Origin: JBBRHH01 sp963788015
GTDB taxonomy: Bacteria > Planctomycetota > Phycisphaerae > Tepidisphaerales > Tepidisphaeraceae
Assembly: GCA_963788015.1 (NCBI GenBank)
Contig: CAWBEY010000003.1
Location: forward strand, 124,001-188,000
Direction of reading: 5' to 3'
Length of the DNA stretch: 64,000 nucleotides
Each line of letters starts with the position of its first letter. Position 1 is the stretch's first letter. Made by a program: the position numbers and the translations under genes. Positions 29,110 to 37,129 of this stretch are shown one piece after another. Under the pieces are notes generated by a model that saw nothing but the letters and a program-made list of their open reading frames with translations, was not told where the DNA came from and searched no databases.

Positions 29110-31623
29110 CTACTTCAGTTGCGATGCCTTGCGCAGGATCCATTCCGCCGTCACCACGCCCATCAACAGGGCAAAGAAAATCCACGTCGATCCCAGCTCA
29201 ATCTCAAACTTCGTATACCGATGATCCGTCCCCTTGCCCAGCGACTCCGGCAGCTTGTAAAGGTCTTCCTCCCGAAAAAACTGCCCGCCGCTGGCGGCCG
29301 ACATCTCCTTCAAAAGCTGCTCGTTCATCGCCGTCGTGTCCCCGTACTCATTGAGCGGCTCAACCACCTCAAAGCCCCACTTCCCGTCCTTCTCGCGCTC
29401 GGCGATCCGAAATTCATACGCCCCCGCCTCCGTCACCGTAAACTCTCCGCTGTACATCCCCGGCGAATCCGGCTTGGGCTTCAACTGAAACTCGCGCACC
29501 GCCCCAAGCTGGCCGGCCGGCTCGCCCACCTTCTTAAATACACCCTTCACCACCGGATGATCCGCCGACGTCCACGGCTGAAACGTCGGCGTGTAAAGCC
29601 GCGCATACGCCGTCACCCGCTCCCCGGCCGAATACTTTTCCTTATTGGTCTTCAGCTGTGCCGTCTTCGAATCCCCCAGCAAATGCGGCAGCGCCATCCG
29701 ATAAGTGATCTGCCCCCACAGCGTCGTGTAATACTTATCCCCGGCGTTCTTCCTCCACCGCCACGTGTTATCCGTCCCCAGAAACAGCGTCTGCCCCCGG
29801 CCATACTGCTGCATGGCCATGATCGGCATCTCTTCATTGTGATACTTGCGCGTATCGTCCGGATCGACCATCAGCACATCCGCCCCCGGCTTGGCCCGAA
29901 GCACGCGCGTCGTCCAATACACCGGCGGGAGCTTGCTCCAAAGCTCCATGCTCTCCTGCTCTTTGTCACTGATCCGCAGCATCGCATTGCTTCTCCCCGC
30001 CGCCGTCACCTTCAACTTAATAGGCCGATCCGCCACGCCCGCACCCGCCGCCGGCGCACTATCCGTGGCGCCCGGCACCAGGTCCACCGGCAGCATCTTC
30101 TCCAATAACGTCCCCTTGTACGCATTCGGATTCGACCGCCGCCCCGACAAAAACACCATCGCCCCGCTGAACTCATTCACAAACCGCTGCATCGCCTTGA
30201 TCTGATTCTCAGCGAACAGCTTCGGATCAACGTCCCCTAGGATGATCAGGTCAAACTTGAACAAGTCCTCATCCTTGGCCGGGAATTCCTCCAGATAAGG
30301 TGAATTGGGGCTGCGGGCCAGGTTCTTGTCCCCCTCGAACAAGAGCGCGTGATACTCCACCCGCCGGTCGCGCGACAGCATCGCCGACAGATACTTGTAT
30401 TCCCATCGCGGCGTCTGCTCGATCAATAGCACCTTGATCTTGTCGTCCACCACCTTGATCCCCTGCGTCGCCGAGTTGTTGTCCTTCACCGTCTCATCAT
30501 CACGCGGCGCGATCTCCGCCTTCAACGTGAATTCACCCTTCTCCGGCGGCGTGAACTTCATCGCGATCACCTGCTCCGAATCGCCGCCAAACTCAATCTT
30601 CTTCTCATCGACCTTCAGCTCGGCCTGCCCATTCACCAGCTTCAACACCAGCATCGCCGACTCCCCCGGCAAATTCTGCGACCGCACCCGCACGTTTACC
30701 GGCACCTCGTCCCGCGTGAACGCAATCTCCGGTGCGAAAATCCCCCCCACGATAATGTCCCGCGGCGACGCGATCCCGACCCCGTACGTGTGAATCGCAA
30801 ACCCATCCCGCTTGGCCTGATTGGCGGCCTGCAGCGGATCGGCGCCGCTGTTATTTCCCCCATCCGTCATGATCAACACCCCCGCCAGCGGCTGCCCGCG
30901 CTTCTTGTTGGTCACGTCCGCAACGCTGTCCCCAATGGCCGTCACCAGTCCCTTGTCCGCCAGCGCGTCAATCCACTTCCCGGTGCGCCACGACGAAAGA
31001 TCGACCGCCTCCTCCCCCGGCTTCTCATCCATCGGCGCGGTGCGATTGATCCCGACGTTCACATCCGCCGCCGACCGGTCAAACGTATACACGCTCAGGT
31101 CATACTCGCGCGCCAGCTTCGGCAGCAGATCCAGCTTCTGGTTCTTCAGCACCGCCTTGAGCACCTCAACCCGCGCCACCTTCGCGAACGCATTGTTCTG
31201 CTTCCCATCCAGCTTCTGGTCCAGCCCCTTGCTCGGATCAAGCTCCCCCCTGGCAATCCCAACCCTGATCCGGTCGGCCATGTCCGTGCGCGGATCCTCA
31301 ATGTTCATGCTCTTGCTGGAGTCGATCAGCAGCACCAGCGACTTGCGAATCGTCTGCTCAATGGTAAACGCCAATATCGGCCGCGCCAGCAGCAGCAAGA
31401 TCAACAAAAGAAACAGCGCCCGCAGCCCCGCCAGCGTATACCGCCGCACCGGCGAAAGATGCTCCCCCGCCCGCCGATACATCCAAACCACCAGCGCCCC
31501 CAGCAGAATCCCAAAAAACAAAATCCACCCCAGCGACCACCCATGGAAAGAGATCGCCCGCCCGGCCACATGCTGAGCCTGCTCCGCATTAACCCCAAGA
31601 AGTTTCATCAAAAGTGCAGTCAT
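29110..31623 (-). CDS. membrane VWA-domain protein with glutamine-amidotransferase-like domain
   Basis: 837 residues, intact. N-terminal helices (about 34-50 and 68-85, LGWILFFGILLGALVVW and LRALFLLLILLLLARPIL) precede a von Willebrand A domain with MIDAS motif LIDSSKSM and ADVTNKKRGQPLAGVLIMTDGG. A class-I amidotransferase-like region follows (KVLLIEQTPRWEYKYL, FDLIILGDVDP, FVNEFSGAMVFLSG), then a beta domain and a final helix. The frame is open to 31680, but the extra 19 residues are a translation of the repeat array, so the ATG at 31621-31623 is chosen. Proteins of this layout occur beside BatA, DUF58 and MoxR genes. The system is thought to act in chaperone-like or metal-insertion processes at the membrane; the substrate here is unknown. 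Confidence 0.88.
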   Translation of the reverse strand: MTALLMKLLGVNAEQAQHVAGRAISFHGWSLGWILFFGILLGALVVWMYRRAGEHLSPVRRYTLAGLRALFLLLILLLLARPILAFTIEQTIRKSLVLLIDSSKSMNIEDPRTDMADRIRVGIARGELDPSKGLDQKLDGKQNNAFAKVARVEVLKAVLKNQKLDLLPKLAREYDLSVYTFDRSAADVNVGINRTAPMDEKPGEEAVDLSSWRTGKWIDALADKGLVTAIGDSVADVTNKKRGQPLAGVLIMTDGGNNSGADPLQAANQAKRDGFAIHTYGVGIASPRDIIVGGIFAPEIAFTRDEVPVNVRVRSQNLPGESAMLVLKLVNGQAELKVDEKKIEFGGDSEQVIAMKFTPPEKGEFTLKAEIAPRDDETVKDNNSATQGIKVVDDKIKVLLIEQTPRWEYKYLSAMLSRDRRVEYHALLFEGDKNLARSPNSPYLEEFPAKDEDLFKFDLIILGDVDPKLFAENQIKAMQRFVNEFSGAMVFLSGRRSNPNAYKGTLLEKMLPVDLVPGATDSAPAAGAGVADRPIKLKVTAAGRSNAMLRISDKEQESMELWSKLPPVYWTTRVLRAKPGADVLMVDPDDTRKYHNEEMPIMAMQQYGRGQTLFLGTDNTWRWRKNAGDKYYTTLWGQITYRMALPHLLGDSKTAQLKTNKEKYSAGERVTAYARLYTPTFQPWTSADHPVVKGVFKKVGEPAGQLGAVREFQLKPKPDSPGMYSGEFTVTEAGAYEFRIAEREKDGKWGFEVVEPLNEYGDTTAMNEQLLKEMSAASGGQFFREEDLYKLPESLGKGTDHRYTKFEIELGSTWIFFALLMGVVTAEWILRKASQLK

Positions 31624-31648
31624 TAATTCTACCGAAAGGCTTTTTAAC

Positions 31649-31671
31649 CACGAAGGCACGAAGACACGAAG
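31649..31671. repeat. cassette 1 left array, three CACGAAG units
   Basis: Units at 31649-31655, 31657-31663 and 31665-31671, spaced exactly 8 bp. It lies between the GxxExxY stop and the start of the downstream VWA gene. It adds 19 spurious codons in front of that gene if read as an open frame. Confidence 0.85.
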
Positions 31672-31688
31672 GTCAACCAATGTTCCTC

Positions 31689-32084
31689 TTAAAGCACAAC
31701 GCGCTTCATTCCATCCTTGATCCGTTCCACATTAAAATTGAGCAGGAGGCACAGGCGCTTACCCGTTAGTTTCAGATACGTCAGTGCCTGCGCCTCGAAC
31801 AGCGGTATCATCTTCTCAACCGCCTTCACTTCCACAATCACCAAATCTTCCACAAGCAAGTCCAGCCGTAATTCGGCATCCAGCAACACGCCGTCGTAAA
31901 CTACCGGCAACTTCACCTGTCGCTGCACCCGCATCCCTCTCTTCAACAACTCATACTCCAGGCACGCTTCGTAAATGGACTCCAGCAGTCCCGGGCCAAG
32001 CTTCGTATGAACCTTGTAAGCCGCATCGATGATCGCTGTCGCCACCCGCTCGATCTCAGGAGTAGTCCTCTCTCCGTAAGCCAC
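31689..32084 (-). CDS. GxxExxY family protein (PD-(D/E)XK nuclease-like), copy 1
   Basis: 131 residues. Contains GPGLLESIYEACLEYELLKR with the defining G-x-x-E-x-x-Y (GLLESIY). It then has a nuclease-like core with LRLDLLVEDLVIVEVKAVE (Asp, then E-x-K) and ALTYLKLTGKRLCLLLNFNV near the end. The family is annotated by that motif and groups with PD-(D/E)XK-like proteins; its activity is not established. The start is GTG at 32084 with GGAG five bases upstream; the ATG two bases earlier is in another frame. The gene fills a cassette bounded by inverted octamer arrays and lies in the sense direction of the operon. All putative catalytic acids are present. Confidence 0.92.
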   Translation of the reverse strand: MAYGERTTPEIERVATAIIDAAYKVHTKLGPGLLESIYEACLEYELLKRGMRVQRQVKLPVVYDGVLLDAELRLDLLVEDLVIVEVKAVEKMIPLFEAQALTYLKLTGKRLCLLLNFNVERIKDGMKRVVL

Positions 32085-32101
32085 ATGATCTCCAAAAACC
32101 C

Positions 32102-32124
32102 CTTCGTGCCTTCGCGCCTTCGTG
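32102..32124. repeat. cassette 1 right array, three CTTCGTG units
   Basis: Units CTTCGTG, CTTCGCG and CTTCGTG at 32102, 32110 and 32118, 8-bp period, in inverse orientation to the left array. It follows the upstream BatA/VWA stop codon by only 15 bases. Confidence 0.85.
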
Positions 32125-32138
32125 GTTAATACTCTTCC

Positions 32139-34374
32139 TCACTTAGACCGGCTAAACCAATGCGCCAGCATTGTCTCCGCCGCCGCCAGCAACAGCGCCG
32201 CGAACACAAACGGGATCCACAACTCGACGCCAACACGATCCGTCTTCAGCTTGTCCTCCAGCACGATCCCCGGCTTCCACTCCACCACGTGTGCATTTTC
32301 GGCCAGCAACTTCAACTGGTCCGGCGTCAGTCGGTCCAGCCGCGACTCAGCCGGGTCTGCCTGCGCTGCAAACCGCACCGGCTTGTCATCCCCACCGACC
32401 GTCAGCTCATAAGCCCCCGCCACGTCCGTGTGGTCATATTCCAGCGTCGGCTGGCGATTGGACATCTCCAGCTTCCGCGTGTCGCGCGCATCCTTCGCCT
32501 TCTGCCCCGGCTTGGTAATCGTCGCATCACGATCGCTGTAGTCGGCCGGGAACTTGTGAACAAACTTCTCCCCCACCTTGATCGTCAAATGTTCATCCTG
32601 CCGCTGCGCCAGCGTCGCCAGCACGCGCTGCGTCAGCGGCACCGCCAGATGCGCCTGCACCAGCAGATCATTCCACTTGGTGTTCGAGCTGCTCGCAAAC
32701 ATCACCACCCGCCCCGATCCCACCGCCCGCTCCATGATCGCCGGCTTGCCCGCCAGCGCCTCGGCCCCGGGCATCTGAGTCTTATCAAATGACAACATCA
32801 CCCGCGCCGCCCCCTCCACCTCGACTCCCTTCGCATCCGTCTTCACCGCCGCCGGAATCAGCTCATACGCCTTGTAAAATTTCGCCGTCGTCAGCCGGCC
32901 ATTGGCAACGTCATTCCAAAGCGACATCACCACATGCTCCAGGTTCTTTCCCTGCAGGATAAAGAACTTGCCGTTGTCCTTGTTCTTCTCGGCCTCGTCC
33001 CCATACGCATCGCCAAGCCCGGCCGGCAGCAGGTTACGCGCCGTAAGCAATTCCTTGTTGTAAAAATTCCGGTTCGCCAGCGGCCCCGGGAAAATCAGCA
33101 GCCCGCCGCCCCCCTTCACATATTGATCCAGCGCATCGGCCGTCGTCTTTCCAAAATCCGAAACGTCCGCCAGCGCCACCACCTGGTAATCCCCAAACTT
33201 CACCGTATCCAGTTCCGGCGTCCCGATCGTGTTCACCTTGATGAAGTACTGCTCCCGCTCCGTCGGCGGCACCGGCTGAAGGGCGTTCTTCAGGAAAAAT
33301 GATGCGCTCTCCCGGTTCTCGCTGCCCGGATTTCCGTCCACCAGCAATACCTTCACCTCATTGATCGCCCGCACCGCCACCGTCCGCGCATCGTCGGCCG
33401 GCACGCGGTCCGACGCCGCGATGCGCGCCGTCACCGTGTGATACCCCTCCGTGCGCAGCTTCGGAAACACCGAAATGCTCTTGCTGCCGTTTTTCCCGGG
33501 CACCACGTCAATCGTCGTGTCCTCCGACGGCGGATCGTTGTCCACCGAAATATTCACCTTCACGTCCCGCGCATCTTCATTGCCGTAATTCGTCACCTGC
33601 ACCTCAAACCGCAGAGACTTGCCCACCACCGCCAGCCCTCCCGACAACCGCAGCGCAGCTTACCCCAAGGTTTCGCTCTTCAGGCTCGCCCACGATCAGC
33701 ACGTGCGTGCGGATGTTCTTTCGCTCCTCGTCCAGGGCGCGGTTGATATCATTCATCTGACCAAACCCCGACGCCTGCCCATCCGTGATCACGTAAACTT
33801 CCTTGCGCAGTTCCGACCGCGAATGCAGCGTATCCAGCGCCTGCTTAATGGCCGGAAATAGATTCGTCGAGCGATCCGAAAGCAGCGCCGTCGCCAGCTG
33901 GTCCTTCGCAAAATTCAAGCTATACGTCGGCTCGGGAATCAGCCCGCTGGCAATATCCGATCCCAGCAGCACCGCCACCGAGGATCCCGTCGGCAGCGTG
34001 TCAATGATCTGCTGCGCCGCCTCCCGTCCCCGGTCAAAACGCGACTTGATCCCATCCGTGGCGCTCATGCTCCCCGAATTATCCAGCACGATCACGGCCG
34101 TCACCTTCGTCTGCCCCAGGATCCCGGTGCTCGCCGCCCGCAGCGCCGGCCGAGCCAGCGCGATCACCAGCAGCGCAATCAGCAAACACCGCAGCAGCAG
34201 GAGCAGAATGTCTTCCACCTGAATCCGCCGCTGGTTCTGATCCACGCTTACCTGCAAAAACCGCATTGCCGCCCAGACCACCCGCTCAAACTTGCGCTTG
34301 TTAAGCAGATGAATCACGATCGGAATCGAGATCGCAGTCAAACCCCCGAGCATGGCAGCATGAAGAAAAGGCAT
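32139..34374 (-). CDS. BatA/VWA membrane protein, one frameshift
   Basis: About 744 residues when joined. The N-terminus IPIVIHLLNKRKFERVVWAA with LLLLLRCLLIALLVIALARP is the BatA domain. A VWA domain follows with MIDAS motif VIVLDNSGSM and EVYVITDGQASGFG. A one-base break near 33660 leads to the C-terminal half: Ig-like (LRFEVQVTNYGNEDARDVKV), amidotransferase-like (VLLVDGNPGSENRE, GGGLLIFPGPLANRNF) and a final membrane helix (LWIPFVFAALLLAAAETMLA). BatA-type proteins work with MoxR ATPases and DUF58 proteins in inner-membrane complexes linked to aerotolerance and envelope integrity. It is preceded by DUF58 and MoxR genes here, the canonical order. Confidence 0.9.
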
Positions 34375-34382
34375 AGTGGAAA

Positions 34383-34468
34383 GGGTTCGGGGTTCGGGGT
34401 TCGGGGTTCAGTTTTGATTTCATTGGGCTGAGTTCATCACCTGAACCCTGAACCCTGAAGCCTGAACC
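34383..34468. repeat. inverted pair of GGGTTCG/A heptamer arrays
   Basis: Four heptamers GGGTTCG x3 then GGGTTCA at 34383-34410. Thirty bases later come CTGAACC, CTGAACC, CTGAAGC, CTGAACC at 34441-34468, the inverse of GGGTTCAG. Together they can fold into a long imperfect stem. They fill the 95-base gap between the DUF58 and BatA genes. No gene lies between the arms. Confidence 0.8.
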
Positions 34469-34469
34469 C

Positions 34470-35375
34470 TCATCTCGTCGTCGTCCTCAATCGAAACGCC
34501 AGATATCCGCTCAACACTTCGTGCAGTGCGTGGCTGGTATCCACCAGCGTGTAATGCACGTTGTTCCGCTCGCAACCCTCTCGAATCCGCCTCTGAAACG
34601 CCTGCACCTCAGCCAGATACGATTTCCGCACCTCGCGTGGCCGGGTCATCACCTTGGGAATATTCTCCAGCCCCTCAAACTCCACCAACCCCTGAAACGG
34701 AAACTCCAGCTCAAACGGGTCCATCGTGTGAAACACGATCACTTCCTGCCCGCCAAAGCGCAAGTGTTGGATGCCTTCCAGGATCTTCTGCTCATCATCA
34801 AACAAATCGCTGATGATGATCACCAGCCCCTTCCGCTTGATCTGCCCGGCCATATCGTGCAGCACCTGCGAGATATTCGTCTGCTGCGTCGGATTAAACC
34901 CCGCCAGAATGCTCATGATATTGTGCAGCGACGCCAGGTTGCCCGTGCGCGGCACATAGTTGCGAATCCCCGTATCAAACACCCCCACCGACACCGCGTC
35001 CCGCTGGTGCAGAATCAGATAGCACAAGCAGGCGGCCATCATCTTCCCATACTGCAATTTGCTGATCGCCCCCGACCCATACTTCATCGACTCGCTGCCA
35101 TCCAGCAGGATCTGCGCAACGTAATTGGTCTCCTGCTCATACTGCTTGAGATAATACCGATCCGTCCGCCCAAGAACCTTCCAGTCCAGGTGCCGCGTAT
35201 CGTCCCCCGGCACGTATTCCCGGTGCTGCGTAAATTCAATCGCAAATCCCCGGTAAGGCGACTTATGCTCGCCCGACATATACCCCTCAACGATAAACCG
35301 AGCATGAAGCCCAAGAGCCTCAGCCCGCTGAATGGCCACCGGATCAAGCAGCATAGTACCAGTTTGCTTGGACAT
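34470..35375 (-). CDS. DUF58 domain protein
   Basis: 301 residues, intact. It has the DUF58 signature FAIEFTQHREYVPGDDTRHL with DWKVLGRTDRYYLKQYEQET, followed by a VWA-like fold that keeps a partial MIDAS (QILLDGSESMKYG). It continues with KGLVIIISDLFDDEQKILEG and ALHEVLSGYLAFRLRTT at the C-terminus. DUF58 proteins accompany MoxR ATPases and BatA proteins and are probable cytoplasmic partners of the complex. It ends where the heptamer arrays begin and starts 26 bases after cassette 2. Confidence 0.93.
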   Translation of the reverse strand: MSKQTGTMLLDPVAIQRAEALGLHARFIVEGYMSGEHKSPYRGFAIEFTQHREYVPGDDTRHLDWKVLGRTDRYYLKQYEQETNYVAQILLDGSESMKYGSGAISKLQYGKMMAACLCYLILHQRDAVSVGVFDTGIRNYVPRTGNLASLHNIMSILAGFNPTQQTNISQVLHDMAGQIKRKGLVIIISDLFDDEQKILEGIQHLRFGGQEVIVFHTMDPFELEFPFQGLVEFEGLENIPKVMTRPREVRKSYLAEVQAFQRRIREGCERNNVHYTLVDTSHALHEVLSGYLAFRLRTTTR

Positions 35376-35405
35376 GAAACTCTACTTTCGCCGCAGACTA
35401 AATCT

Positions 35406-35874
35406 CACCACGGAGTCACGGAGGCACGGAGGAAATTCACAGAGCTCGCCGAATCATTCCCTCAACTACTGTCGCCGCCTGAAGATTAAAAAGCAGCCCA
35501 ACCCGAAGCCCGCTCAGCTTCAGATAAGTAATCAACTGCGCCTCATGCACGGGAAGCAATAACCTCCACCGTCTTCAACTCAATCAAAACCGCGCCCTCA
35601 ACAACAATGTCCATCCGATAGCCACAGTCCAACTTGATCCCCTTATATTCAACGCTCAGCGCAACCTGCCGTTCATACCGCAGCCCACGAAGTTGAAGCT
35701 CCCGACAGATACATTGTTCATAAGCCGACTCCAACAACCCAGGCCCAAGACACCGATGCACCTCAATCACCGCGCCAATAATCTTCTCAGTCAACTCCCC
35801 AGCAATCAGCGCCATGTTTCACTCCACAATTATCTTCTCCTCTTCCTCTCTGTGCCTCCGTGCCTCCGTGGTGA
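35406..35874. mobile_element. GxxExxY cassette 2 bounded by inverted CACGGAG octamer arrays
   Basis: Left end: TCACCACGGAG with CACGGAG units at 35409, 35417 and 35425. Right end: CTCTGTG, CTCCGTG, CTCCGTG at 35848, 35856 and 35864, followed by GTGA. The arms are inverted, three units each, with 8-bp period and the same outer edge (ACCACG) as cassette 1. The unit differs at one base: CACGGAG, not CACGAAG. The 469-bp interior holds only a second GxxExxY gene. It lies between the MoxR and DUF58 genes, in the same orientation as cassette 1. Confidence 0.7.
35437..35815 (-). CDS. GxxExxY family protein, copy 2, one frameshift
   Basis: About 126 residues when joined. ATG at 35813-35815; GPGLLESAYEQCICRELQLR carries the G-x-x-E-x-x-Y motif (GLLESAY), then YRMDIVVEGAVLIELKTVE (Asp and E-x-K). 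Near 35552 the frame changes and continues PVHEAQLITYLKLSGLRVGL to a stop at 35437, beside the left octamer array. It is clearly paralogous to copy 1 but diverged over most of its length, so the two are not a recent duplication. The break looks like a single extra base and may be an assembly error. Confidence 0.85.
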
Positions 35875-35895
35875 AATCTGTGCTCCCACCCCCCA

Positions 35896-36938
35896 TCATT
35901 CCAGCTTCGCATCCTTCGGGATCGCCGCCAGGATCTTCCGCGTGATGTCATCCGCCGTCACCCCTTCGCTCTGTGCCGCGAAATTCGGGATGATGCGGTG
36001 CCGGAAGATCGGCAGCGCCACCGCCGCCACATCCTCACAGCTCACATGGAACTGCCCGTTGAGAATCGCCCGCGCCTTGGCCGCCATGATCAGATTCAAG
36101 CTCGCTCGCGGCCCAGCCCCCCACGTCAGCCACTTCTTGCAGAAATCCAGCGCTTCCGGGGTCTTGATCCGCGTCACCCGCGCCAGCTTCTCCGCATACG
36201 CATACACATGCTCCGCCACCGGCATCCGCCGAACCGTGTTCTGCAGCGACAAAATGTCCGCCGCCGCCCAGCACCGGCTGCGGCTTGTCCGCATGCATCC
36301 CCGTCCCCATCTTCATGATCTGCCGCTCCTCGGCCGACGATGGATAATCCACGTGGATCATGAACATGAACCGGTCAAGCTGCGCCTCGGGCAGCGGATA
36401 CGTCCCTTCCTGCTCGATCGGGTTCTGCGTCGCCAGCACGAAGAACGGATCGGGCAGCTTGTGATCCACGCCGCCCACCGTCACCTTCCGCTCCTGCATC
36501 GCCTCCAGCATCGCCGCCTGCGTCTTGGGCGGCGTGCGGTTGATTTCGTCCGCCAGCACGATGTTCGCGAAAATCGGCCCCTTGCAGAAACTTGAACTGC
36601 CGCTCGCCCGTCGCCGGGTCCTGGTAAATCACTTCCGTGCCGGTGATGTCCGACGGCATCAAGTCCGGCGTAAACTGAATGCGCTTGAACGTCAGGTGCA
36701 GCGTCTGCGCCAGCGACGAGATCATCAGCGTCTTGGCCAATCCCGGCACGCCCACCAGCAGCGCATGGCTGCGGGTGAAGATCGAGATCAGGATTTCGTC
36801 GATCACCTCCTCCTGCCCGACGATCACCTTGCCCAGTTCCGACTTGATCGTCGCCCGCGCCAGCTTCAGGTTCTGCACGGCCTGCAAGTCCGCATCATCA
36901 ACACGCGCCTTGGGAGGACTCGCAACGGTGGTAGTCAT
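35896..36938 (-). CDS. MoxR-family AAA+ ATPase, two frameshifts
   Basis: About 347 residues when joined. ATG at 36936-36938. Key parts are VIVGQEEVIDEILISIF, Walker A in LVGVPGLAKTLM, SDITGTEVIYQ, then (after an extra base near 36585) Walker B IVLADEINRTPPKTQAAMLE. Next come FVLATQNPIEQEGTYPLPEA (sensor 1) and LDRFMFMIHVDYPS. A second break near 36270 leads to VAEHVYAYAEKLARVTRI and the lid. MoxR ATPases act as chaperones with DUF58 and VWA partners. This is the first gene of the operon. The frame reaches 37043, but the ATG chosen begins at MTTTVASPP, matching the usual N-terminus. Confidence 0.93.
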
Positions 36939-37129
36939 GGATGAACCTTTCAAATAGTCATTATCAGATACGCCGTCTGGCGTAGGGTCCGGCTCGCCGG
37001 ACCTCAACCAACTCTCGGGAGCTAAAACCAAAAAATAGCCCACTGCCGGCCGCGCTAAAAAGTACTACCGGCATTGAGTACCTACCCGCCCTCCAAAATA
37101 GCGTTGAACCCCGCCACTTGCCATCGCCT

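Larger units (their letters stand above)
31644..32129. mobile_element. GxxExxY cassette 1 bounded by inverted CACGAAG octamer arrays
   Basis: Left end TTAACCACGAAGG...: CACGAAG units at 31649, 31657 and 31665. Right end: CTTCGTG, CTTCGCG, CTTCGTG at 32102, 32110 and 32118, then GTTAA. The ends match in inverted orientation over about 29 bases (TTAACCACGAAG then two more units) with very few mismatches, and both have an exact 8-bp period. The 486-bp unit contains only one gene (31,689-32,084) and is inserted between two genes of the VWA operon. It behaves like a small cassette or MITE, but no transposase is present. Movement is inferred. Confidence 0.7.

Noticed and set aside
31624..31680. Longer VWA protein starting at 31680
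   Set aside because: The 19 extra residues are encoded by the cassette 1 left array; the ATG at 31623 is the natural start.
31644..32129. TTAA target-site duplication for cassette 1
   Set aside because: TTAA borders both ends of cassette 1, but cassette 2 and the collapsed copy have TCACC or TGAACC there, so TTAA is more likely part of the inverted repeat in this copy.
31644..35874. CRISPR array
   Set aside because: The repeats are 7-8 bp tandem units without spacers, and no cas genes are present.
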